This document shows positions 11,126 through 22,400 of a stretch of DNA of 64,000 nt, piece after piece. Origin of the DNA: Nectonema munidae (lineage: Eukaryota; Nematomorpha; Nectonematoida; Nectonematidae); the NCBI GenBank assembly GCA_030549495.1, contig JAUIRK010000183.1, positions 84,501 to 148,500 on the forward strand, in the 5' to 3' direction. Every line of letters starts with the position of its first letter. The stretch's first letter is position 1. Position numbers and translations under genes: made by a program. Under the pieces are notes generated by a model. The model was given only the letters and a program-made list of their open reading frames with translations, did not search any database and was not told the DNA's origin.

Positions 11126-11766
11126 CGTGCGCAGAAAAAATGCTCCCAATTAAAAAGTTGGAAAAAATGCCCCCAATTAAAAAGTAGGAAAAAAATGCCC
11201 CAATTAAAAAGTAGGAAAAAATGCCCCCGAAAAAAATGCCCCAATTTAAAATTAAGAAAAAATACCCCAACACAAAAAATTTTAAAAAATTATTAATTAA
11301 AATTTTTAAAAAAGATATGTCAAATAAAGATTTTTTGTAAAAAAAAAAGTTAACTTTTCATCTAAAACATTTAAAATTTAATTAAAGTAAACTAAAAAAC
11401 TCAGCATACAACAATTTTTTAAATACAAAAAAATTTTTTATAAAACCAAATATTTTTGGATTTTGTATGTATCAGAACACTTTCTAAATATAATTTGTAT
11501 TATAACTGATTTTAAGAACACATTCCCACAAATCTGCACCTTTGCTATTGTTTTCAAGAACTTTATAAAGAAAAAACCCTATAGATTAAGAAATTTTAGA
11601 AATTTAGCCTTTCAAAACGGTACCAAATAAAAATATTTATATAATTAAAAAAAATCCTGAAAATCATAAATTAGGGGGCATTTTTTCCTACTTTTTAATT
11701 GGGGCATTTATTTCGGAAGCATTTTTTCTGGAGGCATTTTTTCCGGGGGCATTTTTACATACAACC
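11126..11766. mobile_element. Nested inverted-repeat element (possible MULE-type) inside A copy 1
   Basis: ATCGAATAT occurs directly on both sides (11117-11125 and 11767-11775), a 9-bp duplication as made by Mutator-like elements. The arms are built from degenerate units containing AAAAAATGCCCCCAATT, direct on the left and complementary on the right. The same insertion lies at 55466-56022 in copy 2 and is lacking in the fragment at 63216-63649. The superfamily is inferred from duplication length and long arms only. Confidence 0.55.
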
Positions 11767-12301
11767 ATCGAATATACACTAGTTTAAAAAAATCCAAAAA
11801 TGTTAGGGGGTAGAATAGGCTTTTCATTTGAAAAATAAAGTAGTCTACCAGGCACATTACAGGAATTGATGAAAGGATATCTGATTCATACAGAAAACAA
11901 ATAACTCAAGGTTGAATAGTTTTATGAGTGAATGTAGTCTAAAGGCAAAGAGTCTACTAGACACCCTGCGATGTTTATATGAAAAAATGTGATTGATTCA
12001 GGGGCAAGGGTATAAAACGAAGTTATAATTGTGCAAACAAAAATAAAACAAAAAATTAAGATCGCATTATTTCATTTTACTCAGCATCATTCAAAAATAG
12101 TTTAAAAGCTAAATTGATACAAGCTACAAAAAGTAAAATAACTGTTAACATTTTGCAATGATTTGCCTTTTATAATAACTTTTAAGGAAAAAAAGTCTAT
12201 CAGAAAAAGTTATAGAGCTTCAACAAAAACTAAAAAAATATGAGAGCATAACTTAAGTTTTTTGAAAACTAATTTAACGTAACCCCTACAGCATACTTTA
12301 T

Positions 12302-12450
12302 GGGTGGCATGGCAGGTTGGTTAAGATGATGGACTCAGCACGTAAGCCTCTGGATTCGATTCCTCATCGATACGAATTTGTTCATAGTTTGACATAAGCG
12401 GTACATCAGTGCCTGGTCAATGAAAATACACCCGCTGCACCTTACCTTTT
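12302..12450 (+). mobile_element. tRNA-derived SINE inside element A, copy 1
   Basis: A box-like GGCAGGTTGGTTAAG and B box-like GGATTCGATTCC lie about 45 bp apart. The 3' part has GACATAAGCGGTACATCAG and ends with CACCTTACCTT. It was carried along with element A, since the second copy has it at the same place (56545-56693). The missing acceptor pairing excludes a working tRNA. Confidence 0.7.
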
Positions 12451-13815
12451 ACTCAAAATTGAACAATTTGCTACATAATTAACATAAGAGAGAAAGGAAA
12501 CAAAATAAACTAATAAAACAATTTTCAGTATTTTAAAATGGAACCGTCTGTTCTCAGAATAATTTCAAAATAATAGGAGGCATAAAGAATTAGAGTTTAT
12601 TTGATATTTTCAAGTTTTTATAAACAGCAAAAGCCAATGTTTATAGCTAACCCTTATAATTAAAAAATTATTTAAACTAACGGTCGACAGACATTTCGGC
12701 CCATAGACAATTTGCCCCCTGGACAAATTGTCTCATAGGCTATTTGTTTCATCCATCTTTGCTTATTAAATGTGTAAAATTATTAAAAAAATTTATATTT
12801 TATGTTTATTTTATCTCTATTAAATTATTTCAAATTAATCATTTTAACCCCCCCCCCCCCCTCGCCCCACGGATGTGCGCCCCTGTTCTTGATCCTTTCA
12901 TTGGAGAAATTTTCAAAAACTGATATCGCATAAGATGCATGGGGCCACCATGCGGTACATAGGAGTGTGGGCACGGCCCCTCATGCCCCAGCCTAGCTAC
13001 GTCACCGGAGAGAAGAAGATTGAGTTTTAGCGGAGAAAGCGGAAGAGAAAACAGAAAGAGAAATAGTATCACTGTGACAGAAGATGAGAAAATCTAGTGG
13101 ATCTTCAACAGGTGTTTGCTCTGTGACCTGTGTGCATATTGAAGCAATGGATTTATTATTATATAGCTCTCACACATCGTCTGTAAAATATGTTCGATAG
13201 GAATTTAAGAGCAGATTGGCATGATGTGATTGATTCGAAAGTCTGCATTCCTTCTATGCGATCATAATACATGTTTTATAAACAAGCAGCAACTCTTACT
13301 TATAGAAAATTATTGGGAGGGGGGGGGGGGGGGGGGGGGGGGGGCGCCCCCCCTCCCCCTCGCCCCCCGGATGTGCGTTCCTAATATCCGCATCCTCGGA
13401 AGCAAAAAATTTAACATCCGGTACATCTCTATCAAATGCTTTCGACTCCGAATTCGTGGCATAGCCAGGATGGGGCCTGTGGTCCCTTTTTATTCTCTTA
13501 AAAATTTTAAGGTAGTACAAATCAAGGTGTTAAGTCTTTTAATGAAGAGTACAACATAAATTTCAAGTATGTATAGTGCTAGTATAAATTTTCTCTCTGT
13601 CTCACTGCATTTTCTACAAATAAAATTAAACAGATCCAATAAGATGCTAGTTTACCTCCTTTAAGGAAGTTTTTTTCAATGAATCAAAATTAGCAATTTT
13701 AACTTAACAAATTTTGTTTTTTAATTACACGATTTTAATTTTACATCTAACCTCTACGATTAAAATTTTTACAATGAAAAACATTTTGGAATTGTACTTT
13801 CATACAATAAAAATT

Positions 13816-13946
13816 TTAACCTTTCAAAAGGATCATCTTTGAGGTGTGCCATCAAATAAAATTACTTGCTTTAAGTTATATAACAATTTATTGAAAAAAG
13901 TAAGCAGACAATTTTATTTTTGAAAAACATAGGCCTGAAGGGTTAA
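13816..13946. mobile_element. TTAA-flanked MITE, decayed copy
   Basis: TTAA at both ends; left CCTTTCAAAAGGATC, right GCCTGAAGGG. The inside has AAGCAGACAATTTTATTTTT, the family's core motif with changes. From 13947 to about 14760 I see only AT-rich DNA. Confidence 0.55.
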
Positions 13947-14761
13947 ATAAATTTCAACAAAAATTATTTTTTTATTTTATTTTTTTATTATAGTACAACA
14001 TCAAGTGAAGTTTATATAAGAATATATCTTACATTCAAAAAGTATATAAGAAATTTTTTGCTAGTAAGATAATTCCTTAAATAAATTTTACCTTTCTTAA
14101 AAGATTAGCTAGATGCCTGCCTTTAATACTACAAGTACTTGTATTTGAACAAGCCTTAAACCTTCCTTATTGATAGTTCAACACAAATTGCATAATTTTG
14201 CCTTCTCTATGAATAAATGTTTTTTATTTTTAAAAAAGTTAAAAACGCACCATTATTATAATTACCTTAAAAATATATTTTATTACAAAATAAAATAAAA
14301 ATACTTTATCTTAGGTTGACCAGACGTACAGTTTTGAATGGTACAGACATTTTTTTCATCTATAACGTCCTGTCTTTCAATAAATCTCCTGTATTTTTAC
14401 CATAGCTTATATTATAAATAGGTAGGAAGATCTCATATAAAAAATTGGGGATGTTGGTAGAGATAGGGACGATTTTTGAATGTTATTCTAAAATAGAAAA
14501 TAGAAACAGGCAGATTAGTTTATCATAGAGTTTTTAACGGTGGTGAGAGTTGTTTAAATGTAGAAACAAAGATTTATTTGCAAACAGATATGGGTGAGAC
14601 TTTTTACCCAAATATACCCAAACAGATGAAAATAAATTTAAATATTCAAAGAATAAGTTAAATATACATAGAAGAATTATTCTCAGGATAAAACTAATAT
14701 AAATTATTAATTTGATATTGAATTATAAAAAATTAATCTATATTTTTTTTAATTAAAATGG

Positions 14762-14945
14762 TTTATATTGGTTGGTTGGTTGGAGATATCAAAGCACTTT
14801 TAGCCGTAAGGCTATATGCTCGCATTATGCTTAAGATGGTTAATCACAGTTTTTGTGAATTTGTTTTTAGAGTTGGAAGCCTTGGGGATTGAACCCCTGA
14901 CCTTCAACTGCTGAGAGGTACACCCTAACAACCATTGAGGATCTG
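14762..14945 (-). mobile_element. tRNA-derived SINE, family with (CCAA)n tail
   Basis: On the minus strand: CAATGGTTGTTAGGGTGTACC head, B box GGGTTCAATCCCC, then a body with AACAAATTCACAAAAACTG, ending in a (CCAA)n tail. Other copies are at 31962-32129, 36550-36683 and 52155-52307. Confidence 0.75.
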
Positions 14946-15086
14946 AAAAAATGGTTTATATTATAATAATAACTTAAATATAATAATTATTAATAAATAA
15001 TAATATAATTATTTTATAATAGTAAGTTTGATAACACAAAATAAATTTTTAATTTAAATAATTATACTAATTAATATACTATTAAT

Positions 15087-16170
15087 TTGAATGCTAATGA
15101 GTACTGTAAAGTATTGATTGATAAAATATCTTATATCTATAAAAAATGTTTTCCTTTTATGAAAATGAAGCCCAAAGTTAAAAATGAATGGTTCACACTA
15201 GAATTAAGATTACTTAGAAAGTATAAAAACAAAGTTTATAAATCTTTCTTGAAATATCGAAACCTTTCTAAATGGAATGAGTTTAAACAAATACGAAATA
15301 GGTATAATAAGCTAGTAAAAGAAAGTAGAGAAAAGTTTTACTATAATAAGTTCACTTGCTCAAAATTTGATATGAAGAGTACCTGGAAACTTATTAATGA
15401 AGTTTTAGATAAGAAACCAATCAATCACTGTCATTTTGATTCGGATGAAATTAATGACTATTTTACAAATACTCAATTAATCACAAATGAAGCCTACTTT
15501 GACTCAATCCCAGTACTTGATAATACTTTTTATTTTGATGAAATTTCCATTAATGATATTTTGATTACTGCAAATACTATCAACTTACCTTAACCCACTA
15601 ATCTACCAATGCGAATTTGAACACTTTCAACTAGCTCAAGACTTTATTCATAACAACCTCCATACCTTCAAGAATTCTTTAATAAAGTACTTTCTTTTGT
15701 GACTGTCGAAATTTGATTAAAGGTGTCTTAATCGCAAAGCTCCACTGTTAAGATTCTACCTTGCATCAAAATTATGTGCTTTCTCCGAAATATTTGAAAT
15801 CAAAATCTTTTGGTCTCCAGCGCATAGTGGTATTCTTGAGAATGAATTTGGAGACAACCTTTCCAAAACCCCGAAGTCTAATCAAGCTCTCTCAAACCCA
15901 ATAAGGGTATTCTATTTTCACAAAGAAATCATTGATAACTTATATCAGTAATGGCAATCATCTCCACAAATATTATCATCCTCTTTGCTCTTATTTCCTA
16001 ATATCTCTCTGCTTCACAAAATTTGGCGAAACTACAGCACTACCTTTTCATGTCCACTTATCATATGTTTAACTGAATCCTATCTAAACCGCATATCATT
16101 TGTATCTGACCCTAATTGTCGCAAATAGCTTATTACAAGAAATAGCTCAAAATCTCTTCACGAAACCTAT
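15087..16170 (+). mobile_element. LINE relic: ORF2 linker fused to RNase H remains
   Basis: 15087-15593 encodes a lysine-rich 168-residue stretch (KNKVYKSFLKYRNLSKWNEF, then YNKLVKESREKFYY, then STWKLINEVLDKKP), as found between endonuclease and reverse transcriptase of Jockey/CR1/I-type LINEs. From about 15720, a second frame reads FEIKIFWSPAHSGILENE, the end of the LINE RNase H domain, followed by a Cys-poor tail. The reverse transcriptase itself is absent, so the copy is internally deleted and has stops. Confidence 0.7.
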
Positions 16171-16299
16171 CCTTTCAATAGAATCCACTCTCAAACTAAC
16201 TGACACAAATAAAGTCCTATATTTTAATTAATAAGGTAAAATCTCCTACTGCAAGCACATCAGCTGATGCTGGAAGTGCTTTGAAGCATCCTATCCTAT

Positions 16300-17120
16300 G
16301 AAACTTTAAATTGAATTATTTTCTGTAATCATATTTCATTTTGTTACTTTAACTGAAAAAGCAAAGTGAATTTTTTCTTGAAGAATCAAAAGAAGAGTTG
16401 TTGAGTAGAAGAATGTTGGGAAGCACTGTTTTATATTGTTTTATATTTTCAACCATTTATTTGATCGATATTCTCATCCGAAATTTTATTTTCTTAATTA
16501 TGTTTGTACTTTTAACAATTTGCGAGATGTATCTATTTATTTGTCCTGCGTGTCAGTGAGTGAGTGCTAAACTTATTAGAATCTTGGTATTCATTCGATT
16601 TGGAAAGAAATTGAAGGTATAGAACATCTCTTTAAAAACAATCTGATATTGTATTTACTTCCATATACCTCACCTTACTTATAAAAAAGAATTTCCTTTT
16701 TAAGTTTACTCTGACAATTAAACAATTTTTTCTACTTGGAAGGATATTCATTCATTTGTATGTTTCAGCTAGTTTTTCTAGTTTTATCATCTTTTGTATA
16801 CATTTGGAGATAAACATTTAAAGTTTGTAAACTTGTGTGAAAAAAGTAACTCTTCAATTTTTTTTCATAATTACATAAGTATTTTTACTTGTATCTTTAA
16901 ATATGCATATTGCTATTTTTATATTCATGAGTAAGTTTTACTATTTTTGAAATTCATAACAAAAGTAGTTGTAATTACCTTATATTATTCAAAACAATAA
17001 TAGTGTAATTGCATCAGATGTATTATGATCAGGGGTTGCTATAAATAAAATATCTATAAAAATGCTTCTAATAAAAATAACTAATATCAACTCGTAAACT
17101 CTATATTTAATAACTTTTTG
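16300..17120. other. AT-rich stretch without recognised features
   Basis: I see no open frame with family similarity, no splice-bounded exon and no terminal repeats here. Confidence 0.5.
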
Positions 17121-17133
17121 TTATGAATCAAGG

Positions 17134-17421
17134 TAAGTACAAAAAATACAAAGGTTATGGTGGTTTGGGCATGTAAATACCTTCCGGTGATCTAAGAAGC
17201 TTATAAAAATCAAACTTTATGTAAGAGTAAAGGCAGACTAAAGATGACATGGATAGAAATAGTCAAAAAAGACATGAGCAAAAGACATTTAGCATTAGGG
17301 GACGAGCAAAATAGAGATGAATAGAGACGCAAAATAATGAGAGATTAGATGCCATAGTGGTAAAAACCTCAGTGTGCTGGGAACACTACTCGTAAAATTG
17401 ATTCTTATTATTATTATTAGA
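17134..17421 (+). mobile_element. RTE-like LINE 3' end, copy 3
   Basis: Matches 2555-2861 closely, including GACATGGATAGAAATAGTC and the (TTA)n end. AATCAAGG at 17126-17133 and 17422-17429 may be a short target duplication. It has small deletions relative to the other copies. Confidence 0.8.
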
Positions 17422-17627
17422 AATCAAGGAGCTGGAGGCCACCAAGTTGTAAAATACCTACCCACCAGACAATCATACGAGCAAAATCAGTTCACAATGG
17501 CATGCATTTTTCTATAAAACCTATAATACTCAAATATGGAGATTTTATTTATTCCTATATTTCAAAATGAGACATCGTAATAGTTAAGTTTAGATATGCA
17601 TCAAATATACACGCCCGAAATTTTTTT

Positions 17628-17850
17628 CACATCCTCTTAACATCCTCATCTGGGGATCATATTAGTTTCAACATTCGCAATTTTTTTTTGGGTTTTTTTG
17701 AATTTTTATGATAACACATATACATTGACATCTTCTTCTCTCCAAATTTTTAAGAAGTATAAAACTTGCGTTTGCTTCGAATAGCAATTATGATATTAAC
17801 ATCAGCTAAAAAATTAATTCTGGAATCCGGTTGCGCTAGGATACCAAATT
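17628..17850 (+). mobile_element. ATCCGC-family repeat, copy
   Basis: Contains CTCTTAACATCCTCATCTGG and AAGAAGTATAAAACTTGCG, shared with the copies near 28815 and 45925. The right end is eroded. Non-coding; the 61-codon frame over it is not conserved among copies. Confidence 0.6.
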
Positions 17851-18334
17851 TGTCCGATGATACAAACAATTTAACATGTGACACAATTCTTATTAAGTTA
17901 CATTGTTACATTTTTTATCATCTATTCAAACTATTGGGCCGAATTTGGTAATATGACATTTTAGTAAAAATAATTCTCACGATACGAAATTTTAAATGTT
18001 TGCAAATGTGAACTTGTTTTTAGTAACATTGCATCGCCTATGATATATTAAATTTAAAGGGCTTACTCTGAAACTTAACTTTCTTAGGTAGCTTCCTTAA
18101 CTTCAAAAAAATAAATAAAAACTTTTTGATTAGACTCAAAGTCACTCCTAAAAATTGTTTCAAAATTTTGAGAATCATCTAAGAATCTAATCCCTTTAAA
18201 ATTTATTTTATTTTACGGCAAATTTTATCTTAAGATGGAAAGACAAAAAAATATTTTATATTTTTTCAAAGACAAATATAGAAATTTTATATTTATTTAT
18301 GAAGCAAAAAAAGTAACTTACCTAGCTAACTCTC

Positions 18335-18475
18335 AACATGGGGGCGTGAGTAAGGTCTTAGGTTCGATCCCGCACCAAGCCTACTTTCTTCATAGTTTTC
18401 GATACAAGTAGAGGAATTGTGCCTTCTCGATGAAAACACCCCACAGTACCTTTGTCTTTATGTAGCCAACTCACC
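18335..18475 (+). mobile_element. tRNA-derived SINE S1, internally deleted
   Basis: GGGGCGTGAGTA joins directly to GGTCTTAGGTTCGATCCCGC (B box), so about 25 bp of the A-box half are missing. The tail has TGTGCCTTCTCGATGAAAAC and ends GTACCTTTGTC. Upstream and downstream to 19325 is plain AT-rich DNA, where Lasp 3' UTR is expected just below 19326. Confidence 0.7.
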
Positions 18476-19325
18476 AACTAAATTAGCTGAATAGGCAATT
18501 AACTAACTAACTGAGCAGGTAATCTCAAGTTGTCCAGTTACCATTTGGAATAATCTAGTTTATTCATGACTTTATATAATTATTATATGGTGTGCATCAT
18601 TCGAAGATAAATATAATGATTAATTTTAATTACACAAAATTAATTTATTTAGCGTAAAATATGAAACTTCGTAAATCAACATAAACAAAATAGTAGCAAT
18701 AAATTACCAATCATAAAAATAAATATGGAAACAAAAGAAAAAACATCTTTAACTCGAATGTGTAATTTAAAAAGCATAAAAATAAATCATAAGCAAATCA
18801 AATAATGCTAGCAAAGGTATAAATTAATAACAAAATCTCAGAAATAATAAAAAAAGAGAAAAACTTGGATACGAAAGAACTTAAAATAAATTAAAAAAAA
18901 TTTGTAAAATATCTGCGCCAATGAAATCGTGTGCAAAAATTAATAAAGAATAGTTTTGCATGAAAGTTAAGAAGGGCGCTTTTTTCAAATGAAAAATGCT
19001 TTTAAATCACATGGTATGCAGAGAAGGCGATTGATTGAAAAGCAAAACTTGAACAGTGTATGAATATATTCTTATTGACATAAAAATACGATTTATATAT
19101 AGAAATTTTAGTTCGTTTTTTGACAAAAGAAAAGCTTAAGAGACAGCGGTAGTAAGTACAGTCAAGTGTGATATTTTGGGAAATCGTACATCAGATCGAA
19201 GGATAATAGAGTGTTGGCGATGTGCAATCAAGCGCTTTTAGAATGAATAAAATTAGAAGTTTGTAGGCTTCAAAGCGTAGGAGAGGAGGAAAAGGTCGGC
19301 ATTTTGTGCTGGAGGTGGTCATGAT

Positions 19326-19457
19326 TTAGAAGTATGAAGTTTCAACGTAATTTGAGGGCAGCATTCCGCGCTTTCCAGTTCTTTTATTCGTTCCCATCAT
19401 CCAGCCATCATCAATTTTTTCGCAATCAACAATCATGTCACCTTCAATGAAGGAGAC
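19326..19457 (-). CDS. Lasp: Lasp exon 8, SH3 core and stop
   Basis: Acceptor CACTTTTAG/GTCTCC. Encodes [19 protein letters not shown], then [13 protein letters not shown] and TAA. Confidence 0.95.
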   Translation of the reverse strand, partial: VSFIEGDMIVDCEKIDDGWMMGTNKRTGKRGMLPSNYVETSYF

Positions 19458-22400
19458 CTAAAAGTGGGGAAAATTAAACTACATCATTCACATATGGAGA
19501 TTATAAAAGAGATCCTAAAGTACAATCAGGGTAACAACAATATTTTTTTATCTAGAAAAATTGAAATGGACTTAAAAATATTCAAATTCTTCATTTTTTT
19601 AATCTCAATTCAATATGCCTCTATTTATGTAAATTTGATTTTAGAGCTTCTCTATATTTTTAACATTTCTGTGCAATTTATGGATGGATTTTATTTTCTT
19701 TGTTAAATTTTTGAACAGGAAAATACTTATATCGAACATATACTATTTTTAGTTCTAAACGGTCTTTATTAAATTCTAAAGTGTCTTTTTCAAATTCTAA
19801 AGTGTCTTTTTTAAATTCTAAAGTGTCTTTTTTAAATTCTAAAGTGTCTTTTTTAAATTCTAAAGTGTCTTTTTTGATTTTACTTTTCTGAATAAGCTTT
19901 GAAGTCTTGTTTCTTAATAAATGCGCGTAATATTATGTGCGATTGTAAGCTTGCTTCTGTAGACGTGTTGAAAGATACACTGATAATTTTCTAATTCTCC
20001 GCCTCTATTCAAGTCTTTTTTAATTCGATGCAACTGGCAGTTCATTTATAGACAAGTTTTTAACTCTTCAAATTTTGCCTTCTGTATAGATTGTTTTTAT
20101 ATTATAGTAAGATAGAATTAAAATTTTTTTAGTTTGCATCGAAAGTTTCAACAAAGGTAAAAAGTGAATTTTAAAACTTAGTTTCGAAAAACGTTTTACA
20201 TCCATTATAAAATGAAAAAAAGTGTTCACACACACTTCTTTATTATCATTCAAGTAATTTGAAGCAAAAACAATATATCACATTTTATGAAGAAATAAAA
20301 ACTCCCATTTGCTCTTTTTGTATGCTACGTAGTGCATGTGCTGCAGTGTAGCTTTTGCTTTCCTCGCTGTTTATTGAGGAAATAGCTTTTTTGATCACTT
20401 CATCTAGCATGAAAGAAAGTGTTGTGTCTAAAATAAAAGTTTTTAAAACATGTTTTATAAATATTGAAGCAAACCTTACTTAATTTCTGTTTTGCAAAAT
20501 TTTTGATAATGCCAGCTCAATTGTATTTAGCATGTAACTATAAGGAGACAAAAACTTCAAAATTTCCCCATCTGAAGTTATTAAGTTTTCGATAGTTTGA
20601 GTTTTGTGGATCTTTGCGTTATCCACAATTAGCCGGCAGTTTTTTAGGTTACTTATTTTAGATAGCAGTTCGATCAAAAATTCTGCAAACTTTTTTGAAT
20701 TACAGGTACCATCATTGATAATTTAAAATGAAAAAAATTGAAGAATTTTTGATCTAACTGTTATCTAAAATAAGTAACCTAAAAAACTGATGGCTAATTA
20801 TTATGGATAACGCAAAGATTCATAAAACTCAAACTATCGAAAATTTAATAACTTCAGATGGACAAATTTTGAAGTTTTTGTCTCCTTATAGTTACATGCT
20901 GAATCCAATTGAGCTGGCATTCTCAAAAATTTTGCAAAAGAGAAATTAAGTAAGGTTTGCTTCAATATTTATAAAACATGTTTTAAAAACTTTTATTTTA
21001 GACACAACACTTTCTTTCATGCTAGATGAAGAGATCAAATAGAAAATTATCAGTGTGTCTTTCAACACGTCTACAGAACCTGACAATCGAACATAATATT
21101 ACGCGCATTTATTAGAAACAAGACTTCAAAGCTTATTCAGAAAAGTAAAATCAAAAAAGACACTTTAGAATTTAAAAAAGGCACTTTAGAATTTGAAAAA
21201 ACACTTTAGAATTTGAAAAAGACCGTTTAGAACTAAAAATGGTATATATTAGTACATAAATTTTAGTTGCATTTATACTTAAATGTACAAATATTTCTGC
21301 TCAAGTAAAAAAGATTTACCTCCAACTCATGGTATGTAAAAAAGTTTTCAGTTTTTTTACTAAAATGAACAAAAAGATACGAAAGTCATGGAATTTTTTT
21401 TTAGATTTTTTGAATCACTATTAAATGAATTTTTGGACCAAAATTTAATAGATTTCTCTTTTCACTACTGATTAAAATATCTATATGTGGTATATAGGAA
21501 GAACGATGTGTACAATACGAGGGTATATACAACTCGTTCTTTAAGAAATAGCTCAAGATATTCAGGTCTTTCCATATCATTGTAACATACAATCAACTTG
21601 ATAAATTATGCACATCTAAAACAAGAATTGAACCTGACTGAGTCTCATGCTATACGCTCATGTTTAATGCCAGTACACTACTTAAGCATGATATATTCTT
21701 GAAATTATAAAAGACCTCAGTTCAATTCCTGGCCTAGATAACCAAAATCATTTCTTCTGTCGTTATGAATATTGAATGAGTGTTCAATCTTTACCAAGTT
21801 AAAATAATTGGCAAAGTTCCAAAAAAAAGTTTAGTCTTTTATTGAAACTGATTTAACTTTTGAGTTATGTTTAACATAGAAAGTCATCAAGAAGGTAATT
21901 TGGATTACAGAATGCGCTACATCTGTTGCACGTCCCATATGTTGCAACTAGAGTGTGTGATTCAGTCACAAAAGTCCTTATTCAGTATTGGGGTATTAAA
22001 GGTGGTTTTTGAAATAGTGTTACTTATTGATAAGTTATTATAAAATTACTTCATCAATATCAGCAGCTTGATACTCATAAATAGCTCTAGACGCCAATGC
22101 GGATAAAGAAGTGATTGGAGCTAAAAAAAAATGAACAAATAAATTGCATAAATTCAGTATGTAATTTCGCAGTCACCGTATTTATGCGCAGAATTCCAGT
22201 ATCTCATTTTCCCCCTTTTAAGGTTTTTTTAGATCAAATGGGATACCATTGTATAAGATTTATACAATTACTCAACACTGATACAGTGTAACGAAATTTC
22301 CACACCTTAAAAAGAGCTGTAATGACAGATTAAACTTTAAATGAAATGGCATAACTGGGGTGCCAACAACAATGACAACCTAATTTATAATAAAAAAAGC

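Larger units (their letters stand above)
10880..13383. mobile_element. hAT-like non-autonomous element A, copy 1, with 8-bp target duplication
   Basis: Left end TAGGGGCGCACATCC, right end GGATGTGCGTTCCTA; the undamaged copy 2 has CAGGGGCGCAC and GTGCGCCCCTG. ATATCCGC flanks it exactly at 10872-10879 and 13384-13391, the 8-bp duplication expected of hAT elements. It has no transposase. It contains a nested inverted-repeat element, a tRNA-derived SINE, and an extra internal right end (GGATGTGCGCCCCTG at 12873-12887). A poly-G run precedes the right end. Open frames here are shadows of low-complexity sequence. Confidence 0.88.

Noticed and set aside
13230-13559. 109-codon frame with a glycine run and proline-rich part
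   Set aside because: It crosses a poly-G run, the end of element A and an ATCCGC-family repeat; no conserved protein.
19757-19880. Regular 21-bp direct repeats, CRISPR-like at first sight
   Set aside because: No unique spacers; the units are the ends of the fold-back element, mirrored at 21137-21232, and the DNA is animal nuclear DNA.
21610-21760. Two tRNA-like patches (GGTTCAATTC minus, GTTCAATTCCTGG plus)
   Set aside because: B-box matches alone, with no clear A box spacing, tail or second copy; too weak to call a SINE.
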